From: an uncultured Roseovarius sp. | Lineage (GTDB): Bacteria; Pseudomonadota; Alphaproteobacteria; Rhodobacterales; Rhodobacteraceae | Direction of reading: 5' to 3' | Assembly: GCA_913055965.1 (NCBI GenBank) | Contig: CAJXKX010000126.1 | Span: 1 to 6,436 of the forward strand | DNA length: 6,436 bases | Shown: one piece after another, positions 1-6,136 of the stretch | How the letters are laid out: every line of letters starts with the position of its first letter | Position numbering within the stretch: position 1 is the first letter of the stretch | Position numbers and translations under genes: made by a program | The notes under the pieces: generated by a model | Databases searched by the model: none | Told to the model about the DNA's origin: nothing | What the model saw: only the letters and a program-made list of their open reading frames with translations

Positions 1-363
1 GCGGAGGTGGCGCGCGTGCAGTATCCGGGGCTCGAGAGCTTTGGCCAGCACGCGCTGGCCTGCCGGCAGATGGCGCAGCCCGGCGCGATGATCGCCTTCG
101 AGCTCAAGGGCGGGCTGGAGGCCGGGCGTAGCCTGATGGACGGGCTGCGGATGATCGCGCGGGCGGTGTCGCTGGGCGATGCGGAAACGCTGATCCAGCA
201 TCCCGCCTCGATGACCCATTCCACCTACACGCCCGAGGAACGCGCCGCGCACGATATCGGCGACGGGCTGATCCGGCTGTCGGTGGGGCTCGAGGATGTG
301 GGCGACATCCTGGCCGATCTCGACCGGGCGTTCTCGCCGCCCGCCATTGCACTCGCGGGCTGA
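1..363 (+). CDS. mdeA: Methionine gamma-lyase, C-terminal part (5' end outside window)
   Basis: This is the C-terminal 120 codons of a PLP-dependent Cys/Met-metabolism (gamma-family) enzyme. The reading frame is open from base 1, so the GTG at 7 is an internal codon and not a start. The visible stretch reads much like the end of methionine gamma-lyase: YPGL, QMAQPGAMIAFELKGG, then AVSLGDAETL (the Ser at 169-171 belongs to the SLG motif near the active site), HPASMTHSTYTPEER, and a final IRLSVGLED whose Arg (codon 274-276) is the family's substrate-carboxylate-binding arginine. The HPASMTH-YTPEER combination favours methionine gamma-lyase over cystathionine beta- or gamma-lyase, although the latter are related. 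The enzyme splits L-methionine into methanethiol, ammonia and 2-oxobutyrate in the cytoplasm. The PLP lysine and N-terminal half lie outside the window. It is followed after 57 bp by the dmdA-like gene on the same strand, and the mdeB-like gene downstream fits its 2-oxobutyrate product. Confidence 0.88.
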   Translation, partial: AEVARVQYPGLESFGQHALACRQMAQPGAMIAFELKGGLEAGRSLMDGLRMIARAVSLGDAETLIQHPASMTHSTYTPEERAAHDIGDGLIRLSVGLEDVGDILADLDRAFSPPAIALAG

Positions 364-381
364 GCGTGGCCAAGTGCATCC

Positions 382-395
382 TGCCGGAAACGGCA
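382..395 (+). other. Intergenic hairpin with GNRA (GAAA) tetraloop
   Basis: TGCCG (382-386) and CGGCA (391-395) form a perfect 5-bp stem closed by a GAAA loop, an unusually stable tetraloop type. It sits in the 57-bp gap between the mdeA-like stop and the ribosome site of the dmdA-like gene. No T-run follows, so it does not look like an intrinsic terminator. It could be an mRNA stability or processing element, or chance. Confidence 0.35.
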
Positions 396-420
396 CAGAC
401 TTCATCCGTCGGAGACAGAC

Positions 421-1551
421 ATGCCCCTTGAGATCGGGATCGGCCCCAACCTGCGCAAATCCGCCTATTTCGAGGCCACGCTGCGCGACGGCGTGCGCAG
501 CTTCTCGGTCTATAACCACATGCTGATCCCGGGGCATTTCGGCGATCCCGAGGCGGAATATGCGCGGCTGATCCACGGCGTCGCGATGTGGGACGTGGCG
601 GCGCAGCGCCAGGTCGAGCTGCGCGGCCCGGATGCGGGGCGGCTGGCGCAATATCTCACCCCGCGCAACCTCGACGCGACGCGGGTCGGGCAGGGCCGTT
701 ACGTGCCGCTCTGCGATCATGACGGCTGGCTGATCAACGATCCCGTCCTGCTCAAGCTGGCCGATGACCGCTACTGGCTGTCGGTGGCCGATAGCGACAT
801 TCACCTCTGGGCCGCGGCCATCGGGCGCGAGCGGGGCTGGGATGTCGCGGTCAGCGAGCCCGACGTCTCGCCGCTCGCGATCCAGGGGCCGAAGGCGGTG
901 GACCTCGCGGAGCGGCTGTTCGGCCCGCAGGCGCGCGACCTGCGGTATTTCGGCTTTGTCGAGACCGCGCTCGACGGCATCCCGCTGATCCTCGCGCGGT
1001 CGGGCTGGTCGAAACAGGGCGGGTATGAGCTGTATCTCATGGACAGCGCCAGGGGCACGGCGCTGTGGGACAGGGTGCGCGAGGCGGGGCAGGAATTCGG
1101 CATCGGCCCCGGCGCGCCCAATGACACCGAGCGGCTGGAGAGCGGGCTTGTCTCCTACGGGGCGGACATGCGCTGGCAATGCGCCCGCGCGACCCCGTTC
1201 GAGATGGGGTTCGGGCCGCTGATCGACCTCGACGGCCCGCATGATTTCGTCGGCCGCGCGGCGCTCGAGCGGTTGGCCGAAGAGGGGCCGCGCCGCCTGC
1301 GTATCGGCGTGGTCATCGATGGCGAGCCCGCGCCACCGGGGCATCCGGTGCCGCTCTGCACCGAGGGCGAAGAGGTGGGGACGGTCAGCGAGTTCGCCTT
1401 TTCGCCGCGGCTGGGGCAGACCATCGGCGTGGCGCTGATCCGGGCGGACCTGGCGGAGGCCCCGGTGCCGTTGCAGGTCCGCGTCGGTGCCGCGCTCCAC
1501 CCGGCGCGCCGCGCCGCGCTGCCCTTCATCAAGGCGGGAGGAACGTCATGA
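421..1551 (+). CDS. DmdA-like tetrahydrofolate-dependent demethylase (GcvT/aminomethyltransferase superfamily)
   Basis: The protein has 376 residues, the usual size for DMSP demethylase DmdA and for glycine-cleavage T-protein. The ATG at 421 follows GGAGA (411-415). Visible motifs, which I recall from Roseobacter DmdA, include YNHMLIP (31-37), WDVAAQRQV (57-65), GPDA (69-72), YVPL-D-G with NDPV (about 94-109), LKLADDRYWLSVADSD (111-126), SPLAIQGP, RSGWSKQGGYELY (193-205), and PNDTERLESGLVSYGADM (233-250). Canonical T-protein has a DD pair at the NDP site, so the DmdA side of the family fits better. DmdA moves a methyl group from the dimethylsulfonium of DMSP to tetrahydrofolate, giving methylmercaptopropionate and 5-methyl-THF. 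Here the gene sits between a methionine gamma-lyase and a 2-oxobutyrate-type E1, so its substrate may be a different methylated sulfur compound. No glycine-cleavage H or P gene adjoins it. The family assignment is strong; the substrate is not known from sequence. Confidence 0.8.
   Translation: MPLEIGIGPNLRKSAYFEATLRDGVRSFSVYNHMLIPGHFGDPEAEYARLIHGVAMWDVAAQRQVELRGPDAGRLAQYLTPRNLDATRVGQGRYVPLCDHDGWLINDPVLLKLADDRYWLSVADSDIHLWAAAIGRERGWDVAVSEPDVSPLAIQGPKAVDLAERLFGPQARDLRYFGFVETALDGIPLILARSGWSKQGGYELYLMDSARGTALWDRVREAGQEFGIGPGAPNDTERLESGLVSYGADMRWQCARATPFEMGFGPLIDLDGPHDFVGRAALERLAEEGPRRLRIGVVIDGEPAPPGHPVPLCTEGEEVGTVSEFAFSPRLGQTIGVALIRADLAEAPVPLQVRVGAALHPARRAALPFIKAGGTS
1536..1543 (+). promoter_or_regulatory. 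Strong ribosome binding site for the mdeB-like gene, inside the dmdA-like 3' end
   Basis: GGGAGGAA lies five bases or fewer ahead of the ATG at 1548 and within the last codons of the upstream gene. It fixes the start of the E1 gene. Together with the ATGA overlap at 1548-1551 it suggests translational coupling of the two proteins. Confidence 0.7.
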
Positions 1552-3914
1552 CCGCGGAGACCCGGCACCTCAAGACCGTCGAGCAGCGGCTGTTGTGGCT
1601 GTCGCACTGGATGATCCATCACGCCAACCATGTCCGGCCCAAGGTGGACGGCATCAAGACGGGCGGGCACCAGGCCTCCTCGGCCTCGATGGTGTCGATC
1701 ATGACGGCGCTCTATTTCTCGGCGTTGCGACCCGAGGACCGGGTGGCGGTCAAGCCCCATGCCGGGCCGGTCTTTCACGCAATGCAATACCTGATGGGTC
1801 ACCTGGACCGTGCACGGATGGAGGCGTTCCGGGCCTTGGGCGGCGTGCAAAGCTACCCGTCGCGGACCAAGGACTTGGATGACGTGGATTTCTCCACCGG
1901 GTCGGTGGGGCTCGGGGTGGCGATCACCTCGTTTGCGTCGCTGGTGCAGGATTACATCGCCGCGAAGGACTGGGGCCGGGGGCTGCCGCTGGGGCGGATG
2001 GTGGCGCTGGTGGGGGATGCCGAACTGGACGAGGGCAATGTCTACGAGGCGTTGCAGGAGGGCTGGAAGAACGATCTGCGCAATTGCTGGTGGATCATCG
2101 ACTATAACCGCCAGTCGCTCGACGGGATCGTGCGCGAGGGGCTGTTCGGGCGTATCGAGAAGATATTCGATGCCTTCGGCTGGGACGTGGTGCGGGTGAA
2201 ATACGGCGCGCTGCAGCGCGCGGCCTTCGACGAGCCGGGGGGCCAGGCCTTGCGCGACTGGATCGACGCCTGCCCCAACGCGGAATATTCGGCGCTGACC
2301 TACATGGGGGGCGCGGTCTGGCGGCAGCGGCTGATGGACGATCTCGGCGATCAGGGCGATGTCACCGCGCTGATCGAGCGGCGCAGCGACCGCGAACTGG
2401 CCGACCTGATGGAAAACCTCGGCGGCAATTGCGTGGCCACCATGGCCGAGACCTTCGCCGGTATCGACCATGACCGCCCCACCTGTTTTCTCGCCTACAC
2501 GATCAAGGGCTGGGGCACGCCCATTGCGGGCCACAAGGACAACCATGGCGGGCTGATGACGCGCGCCCAGATGGCCGAATGGCAGCGCCACATGGGCGTG
2601 CCCGAGGGGCAGGAATGGGAACCGCTGGCGGGGGTCGCGGATGTGGACGGCTTCCGCGCCTTTCTGAACGGCGTGCCGTTCTTTGCCAAGGGCACGCGGC
2701 GCCATGGCGACGACCGGCTGCCCGTGCCGCCGGTCGCGGTGCCGGGCGAGCGCGAAATCTCGACGCAGGCCGCGTTCGGCAAGATGCTGGACGGGCTGGC
2801 GCGGGGCGACAGCGCGCTGGCGGCGCGCATCCTGACCACCTCGCCGGACGTGACCGGCACCACCGGGCTGGGGCCTTGGGTGAACCGGCGCAGGCTGTTC
2901 TCGCGCACCGAGCAGCGCGACGCCTTCATCGAGCACCGCATCCCCTCGACCGCGAAATGGAATTTCTCGCCCGAGGGGCAGCACCTGGAACTGGGCATCG
3001 CCGAGATGAACCTGTTCCTGCTGCTGGGTGCGGCGGGCCTGTCGCACAGCCTGTTCGGCAAGCGGCTGATCCCCATCGGCACGGTCTATGACCCGTTCGT
3101 GCATCGCGGCCTCGATGCGCTCAACTATGCCTGTTACCAGGACGCGCGGTTCCTGATCGCGGGCACGCCCTCGGGGGTGACGCTCGCGCCCGAGGGCGGC
3201 GCGCATCAGTCGGTCGGCACGCCGCTTACCGGCATGGCGCAGGACGGGCTGGCAAGCTTCGAGCCCGCCTTTGCCGATGAGCTGGCGGTGATCCTCGAAT
3301 GGGCCTTCGACTATCTGCAGCGCGACGGCGAGGGCGACCCGGACGAACGGACATGGTTGCGCGACGAGACCGGCGGCTCGGTCTACCTGCGGCTGACCAC
3401 CAAGCCGCTGGAGCAGCCCGGCACGCGCGCCGATGACGCCTTTCGGCAGGGGGCGATCGACGGAGCCTACTGGCTGCGCCCGCCGGGGCCCAATTGCGAG
3501 GTGGTGATCGCCTATCAGGGCGCGGTGGCCGACGAGGCCATCGCGGCGGCGGGGCGGGTCGCGGGCGGGAGGCGCGATGTGGGCGTGCTGGCGGTGACCT
3601 CGGCGGACCGGCTGAACGCGGGCTGGACGGCGGCGCAGCGCGAACGCGCGCGCGGCAACCCGGGCGCGCGCGCCCATGTCGAGCGGCTGCTCGACCCGCT
3701 GCCGCGGCATTGCAGCCTTGTCACCGTGCTCGACGGGCACCCGGCCACGCTGGGCTGGCTGGGCGCGGTCGCGGGCCACCGCACCATCCCGCACGGGGTC
3801 GAGCATTTCGGGCAGACCGGCACCATCGGCGATCTCTACCGGCATTTCCGCATCGACCGCGACGCGCTCGTGGCCTCGATCGACGGGCTGACGAGCGGGG
3901 TGCGGTTGGGCTGA
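1548..3914 (+). CDS. mdeB: Homodimeric E1-type 2-oxoacid (probably 2-oxobutyrate) dehydrogenase, MdeB-like
   Basis: This 788-residue thiamine-diphosphate enzyme belongs to the AceE/transketolase-like family and is somewhat shorter than E. coli AceE (about 890). The N-terminal half contains GGHQASSASM (the AceE GHIAS-type motif), then GDAELDE (156-162) and N187, which together make the GDx..N thiamine-diphosphate/Mg site, with IIDYNRQSLDG after it. The second half has ELGIAEMN (481-488), whose Glu486 is the likely cofactor-activating glutamate, and GTPSGVTLAPEGGAHQ (ending near 554), the counterpart of the AceE GTSGRTTLNGEGLQH segment. No lipoyl domain is present. In P. putida, MdeB, a pyruvate-dehydrogenase-E1 homologue preferring 2-oxobutyrate, is encoded next to methionine gamma-lyase MdeA (known biology). 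The same neighbourhood here implies oxidative decarboxylation of 2-oxobutyrate towards propionyl-CoA. Its ATG overlaps the upstream TGA as ATGA. Automatic pipelines may label it transketolase or pyruvate dehydrogenase. No E2 or E3 gene is in the window. Confidence 0.8.
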   Translation: MTAETRHLKTVEQRLLWLSHWMIHHANHVRPKVDGIKTGGHQASSASMVSIMTALYFSALRPEDRVAVKPHAGPVFHAMQYLMGHLDRARMEAFRALGGVQSYPSRTKDLDDVDFSTGSVGLGVAITSFASLVQDYIAAKDWGRGLPLGRMVALVGDAELDEGNVYEALQEGWKNDLRNCWWIIDYNRQSLDGIVREGLFGRIEKIFDAFGWDVVRVKYGALQRAAFDEPGGQALRDWIDACPNAEYSALTYMGGAVWRQRLMDDLGDQGDVTALIERRSDRELADLMENLGGNCVATMAETFAGIDHDRPTCFLAYTIKGWGTPIAGHKDNHGGLMTRAQMAEWQRHMGVPEGQEWEPLAGVADVDGFRAFLNGVPFFAKGTRRHGDDRLPVPPVAVPGEREISTQAAFGKMLDGLARGDSALAARILTTSPDVTGTTGLGPWVNRRRLFSRTEQRDAFIEHRIPSTAKWNFSPEGQHLELGIAEMNLFLLLGAAGLSHSLFGKRLIPIGTVYDPFVHRGLDALNYACYQDARFLIAGTPSGVTLAPEGGAHQSVGTPLTGMAQDGLASFEPAFADELAVILEWAFDYLQRDGEGDPDERTWLRDETGGSVYLRLTTKPLEQPGTRADDAFRQGAIDGAYWLRPPGPNCEVVIAYQGAVADEAIAAAGRVAGGRRDVGVLAVTSADRLNAGWTAAQRERARGNPGARAHVERLLDPLPRHCSLVTVLDGHPATLGWLGAVAGHRTIPHGVEHFGQTGTIGDLYRHFRIDRDALVASIDGLTSGVRLG

Positions 3915-3915
3915 T

Positions 3916-3944
3916 CCGCGCGCGGGGCCGGACCGGTCGTGCGG
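3916..3944. terminator. Possible weak bidirectional terminator dyad between convergent genes
   Basis: Only 31 bp separate the mdeB-like stop (3914) from the dmlA stop (3946-3948, - strand). CCGCGC (3916-3921) can pair with GTGCGG (3939-3944) with one G-U pair, and the loop contains the palindrome GACCGGTC (3931-3938). No T-run occurs on either strand. In such G+C-rich DNA this may be fortuitous. Confidence 0.2.
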
Positions 3945-3945
3945 C

Positions 3946-5046
3946 TCAGGCGGCGGAGTGGCCTGCGGGCGCCAGAAGGTTGGCGCCCCCGATCGCCTCG
4001 ATCACGGCGTGCGTGACCTCGGCGGTGGTCGCGGTGCCGCCCACATCGGGGGTCACGATCCCCTCGGCGCAGACCCGCTCGACCGCCGACATCAGCAGCG
4101 CGCCCGCCGCGTTCTCGCCCAGGTGGTCGAGCATCTGCGCCGCGGTCCAGAAGGTCGCGACCGGGTTCGCGATCCCCTTGCCGGTGATGTCGAAGGCCGA
4201 TCCGTGGATCGGCTCGAACATCGACGGAAAGCGGCGCTCGGGATCGATATTGGCGGTGGGCGCCACCCCGAGGCTGCCCGCGAGCGCGCCCGCGAGGTCC
4301 GAGAGGATATCGGCGTGCAGGTTGGTCGCGACGATGGTGTCGAGGCTGGCGGGGTCCTTGACCATGCGCACGGTCATCGCGTCCACAAGCATCTTGTCCC
4401 ATGTCACGTCGGGAAACTCCCTGGAAACCTCTGCCGCGATCTCGTCCCACATCACCATGCCGTGCCGCTGGGCGTTGGATTTGGTCACGACGGTCAGCAG
4501 CTTGCGGGGCCGCGACCGGGCCAGCCGGAACGCGTAGCGCATGATCCGCGCGACGCCCACGCGGGTGAAGATCGCCACCTCGGTGCCGACCTCCTCGGGC
4601 AGGCCGCGATGCGCCCGCCCGCCGCTGCCGGAATATTCGCCCTCCGAGTTCTCGCGCACGATGACCCAGTCCAGATCGCCCGTGCCGACGTCGCGCAACG
4701 GCGAGGTGACGCCGGGGATGATCCGCGTGGGGCGCACGTTGGCGTATTGGTCGAAGCCCTGGCAGATCGGAAGCCGCAGCCCCCAGAGCGTGACGTGGTC
4801 GGGCACGTCGGGCGCGCCGACCGCGCCGAAATAGATGGCATCGAACGGGCGGAGCGTCTCGAGCCCGTCCTCGGGCATCATCACGCCGTGCCGTTTGTAA
4901 TAGTCGGAGCCCCAGTCGAAGGTGGTGACCTCGTAGCGCACGTCGCCCTGCCGGGCGGCCAGCGCCTCGAGCACGGCGGTGCCCGCGCCGATCACTTCGG
5001 GGCCGATCCCGTCTGCGGGAATCGCTGCGATCCGGTAGGTTTTCAT
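3946..5046 (-). CDS. dmlA: Tartrate/D-malate dehydrogenase (decarboxylating), isocitrate/isopropylmalate dehydrogenase family
   Basis: The protein has 366 residues, the standard length for NAD-dependent tartrate dehydrogenase/D-malate dehydrogenase (TtuC/DmlA). The start MKTYRIAAIPADGIGPEV is preceded by AGGGG (5058-5054) seven bases before the ATG. Further signatures are LRLPICQGFDQYANVRP (90-106), VIVRENSEGEYSG (128-140), the catalytic lysine in VTKSN (K189), the metal ligands D222 (VDAMT) and D246/D250 (LHADILSD), and EPIHGSAFDITGKGIANPVATFW (278-300). The GEYSG-GGR and IFTRVGVARIMRYAF segments match tartrate dehydrogenases rather than 3-isopropylmalate dehydrogenase. The family oxidises D-malate to pyruvate and CO2, and acts on tartrate and sometimes isopropylmalate; which substrate applies here cannot be told. 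It is cytoplasmic. The gene is divergent from the lysR gene, like the E. coli dmlA/dmlR pair, so LysR-dependent activation by a hydroxy-acid is likely. No leuCD genes are near, which argues against leucine biosynthesis. Confidence 0.87.
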   Translation of the reverse strand: MKTYRIAAIPADGIGPEVIGAGTAVLEALAARQGDVRYEVTTFDWGSDYYKRHGVMMPEDGLETLRPFDAIYFGAVGAPDVPDHVTLWGLRLPICQGFDQYANVRPTRIIPGVTSPLRDVGTGDLDWVIVRENSEGEYSGSGGRAHRGLPEEVGTEVAIFTRVGVARIMRYAFRLARSRPRKLLTVVTKSNAQRHGMVMWDEIAAEVSREFPDVTWDKMLVDAMTVRMVKDPASLDTIVATNLHADILSDLAGALAGSLGVAPTANIDPERRFPSMFEPIHGSAFDITGKGIANPVATFWTAAQMLDHLGENAAGALLMSAVERVCAEGIVTPDVGGTATTAEVTHAVIEAIGGANLLAPAGHSAA

Positions 5047-5150
5047 GATGGTGCCCCTGGTTGCGTCCGCGTTGATCCCTGCGCGGCCGGACGCGCTGTC
5101 GCCGGCGCGCGCGGCCTCGCACCTGACCGTCTATGGAGCCGCCGCCCCTC

Positions 5151-5179
5151 TTGCCGCAATGGGGCGCGAATTATATAAA
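5151..5179 (+). promoter_or_regulatory. Probable sigma-70 promoter of the lysR gene
   Basis: TTGCCG (5151-5156) and TATAAA (5174-5179) are separated by exactly 17 bp. The predicted transcript would start near 5186, about 19 bases before the chosen ATG. This position favours translation from 5205. The -10 box lies inside the shared 26-bp element, as expected for an autorepressed LysR gene. Confidence 0.5.
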
Positions 5180-5193
5180 ATATGAAAACAATC
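5168..5193 (-). promoter_or_regulatory. Shared 26-bp A+T-rich element, copy 1 (candidate LysR operator in the dmlA/lysR divergent region)
   Basis: Read on the - strand (5193 to 5168) the element begins GATTGT, has TTC at its positions 8-10, contains TTTATATAA at 15-23 and ends TC. It matches the + strand element at 6137-6162 at 22 of 26 positions without gaps, and all four differences are A/T swaps (positions 7, 11, 14 and 24). It points toward dmlA, ending 121 bp before its ATG, and on the other strand covers the lysR -10 box. That placement is typical of a LysR activation and autorepression site. The binding protein is inferred, not shown. Confidence 0.55.
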
Positions 5194-5198
5194 GAGGG
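5194..5198 (+). promoter_or_regulatory. Ribosome binding site deciding the lysR start
   Basis: GAGGG lies six bases ahead of the ATG at 5205. It directly abuts the in-frame ATG at 5199, which is therefore too close to use. The earlier in-frame ATG at 5133 lies upstream of the predicted promoter. The start at 5205 gives the usual LysR beginning MELRQLRCL. Confidence 0.65.
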
Positions 5199-5204
5199 AT
5201 GGCC

Positions 5205-6119
5205 ATGGAACTTCGGCAATTGCGCTGCCTGATCGCGGTGTCGGAAACCCTGCATTTCGGACGGGCGGCGCAGGCGATGGACATGCTGCCCGCCTCTTTC
5301 GGGCGTCACATCCGGCTGCTGGAGGAAGACCTCGGCTGCAGGCTCTTGCAGCGGACCACGCGCAGCGTCCTGCTGACCCCGGAGGGCAAGCGCTTTGTCG
5401 AGGGGGCGCGGGAGATCGTGGCGCGCGCCGACCGGCTGGAGGCCACGTTCCGCGACTCGGTCGCGGGGCAGGGGCGGGTGCTGAGGATCGGGGCGATCGA
5501 CAGCGCCGCCGCCGGGTTGATGCCGCAACTGCTGCCGCGGCTGCGCGAGGCCGCGCCCGATCTGGACGTCGAGATGATCGAGCAGAAGACCATCCGGCTG
5601 TTGCCGCGCATCCTCTCGGGCAGCCTCGACCTGGCCATCGTGCGCCCGCCCGACACGCGCGATCCTCGGCTGGTCTTTCATCACCTGTTCCGCGAGACGG
5701 CGGTGGTGGCGGTGCCGCAGGGCCATCCGCTTGCCGGACGGGAGCGGATCGGCGTGCACGACATGGCCGATGCGCCGCTCATCGTGCCGGATCGCCGGTC
5801 GCGCCCGCACAGCCACGACCTGACGATGAAGCTGTTTCTCGATGCCGGGCTGACCGCGCGGGTCGCGCAGATCGCCGAGGAAAAGCAGACCATCGTCAGC
5901 CTCGTGGGCTCGGGGGTGGGGCTTGCGATCGTGCCGAGATGGGCGTCGCGGCTGGCCGTCGGGGGCGTGACCTTCGTCGACCTGGCGCTGCCGGGCGGCA
6001 AGGCGCCGCCCGAACTGGCGCTCTCGGCGGTCTGGCTGCGCGATACGCGCAACCCGCTGCGCGAGGCCTTTGTCGAAGTGCTGACGCGCAACCTCGAGGC
6101 GCTGGGCGCGACAGCCTAG
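5205..6119 (+). CDS. LysR-type transcriptional regulator
   Basis: The protein has 304 residues, normal for the family. Residues 1-60 form the winged helix-turn-helix: MELRQLRCLIAVSETLHFGRAAQAMDM, then a recognition helix region PASFGRHIRLLEEDLGCRLLQRTTRSVLLTPEG. The recognition helix has PASFGRHI where most members have QPALSRQI, so its DNA target may be unusual. A linker helix runs to about 85. The effector-binding domain starts at VLRIGAIDSAAAGLMPQLLPRL and includes LSGSLDLAIVRPP and EEKQTIVSLVGSGVGLAIVP, a pattern common in the BenM/CatM-like LysR branch. It is divergent from dmlA and sits just upstream of the exported-protein gene, so it probably controls both, sensing a small organic acid. 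A 26-bp element repeated on either side of this gene is the candidate operator. The regulator family is certain; effector and targets are inferred. Confidence 0.92.
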   Translation: MELRQLRCLIAVSETLHFGRAAQAMDMLPASFGRHIRLLEEDLGCRLLQRTTRSVLLTPEGKRFVEGAREIVARADRLEATFRDSVAGQGRVLRIGAIDSAAAGLMPQLLPRLREAAPDLDVEMIEQKTIRLLPRILSGSLDLAIVRPPDTRDPRLVFHHLFRETAVVAVPQGHPLAGRERIGVHDMADAPLIVPDRRSRPHSHDLTMKLFLDAGLTARVAQIAEEKQTIVSLVGSGVGLAIVPRWASRLAVGGVTFVDLALPGGKAPPELALSAVWLRDTRNPLREAFVEVLTRNLEALGATA

Positions 6120-6136
6120 GGAAGGGCGCGAAACAA

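Noticed and set aside
421..1551. Glycine-cleavage T-protein (gcvT) as the call for the second gene
   Set aside because: No gcvH or gcvP adjoins, the DD motif is NDP, and YNHMLIP plus GWSKQGGYELY match DmdA better.
1155..3845. Very long open frame on the - strand (896 codons) opposite the dmdA-like and mdeB-like genes
   Set aside because: Its translation is rich in Arg, His, Pro and Ala with no recognisable domain, while the + strand carries clear enzyme motifs throughout. Long antisense frames are expected in G+C-rich codon usage.
1548..3914. Transketolase or plain pyruvate dehydrogenase as the call for the third gene
   Set aside because: The motif layout follows the AceE/MdeB family rather than transketolase, and the adjacent methionine gamma-lyase makes 2-oxobutyrate the better-supported substrate. 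Pyruvate activity cannot be excluded.
3946..5046. 3-isopropylmalate dehydrogenase (leuB)
   Set aside because: The VRENSEGEYSG and IFTR-GV-RIMRYAF segments and the divergent LysR gene fit tartrate/D-malate dehydrogenase; no leuC or leuD is nearby.
3836..5122. Overlapping 428-codon - strand frame across dmlA
   Set aside because: It is in a different frame from the dehydrogenase, is Arg-rich and of low complexity, and lacks family motifs. It is a shadow of dmlA.
3958..5178. Long + strand frames opposite dmlA (also 3494-4537)
   Set aside because: Composition is typical of shadows (Arg, Gly, Ala, His), there is no credible start site, and the real dehydrogenase lies on the other strand.
5133..5204. 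Upstream in-frame starts for the LysR protein (ATG at 5133 and 5199)
   Set aside because: 5133 precedes the predicted promoter and adds a non-family N-terminus; 5199 directly touches the GAGGG site. 5205 has proper spacing and the standard LysR N-terminus.
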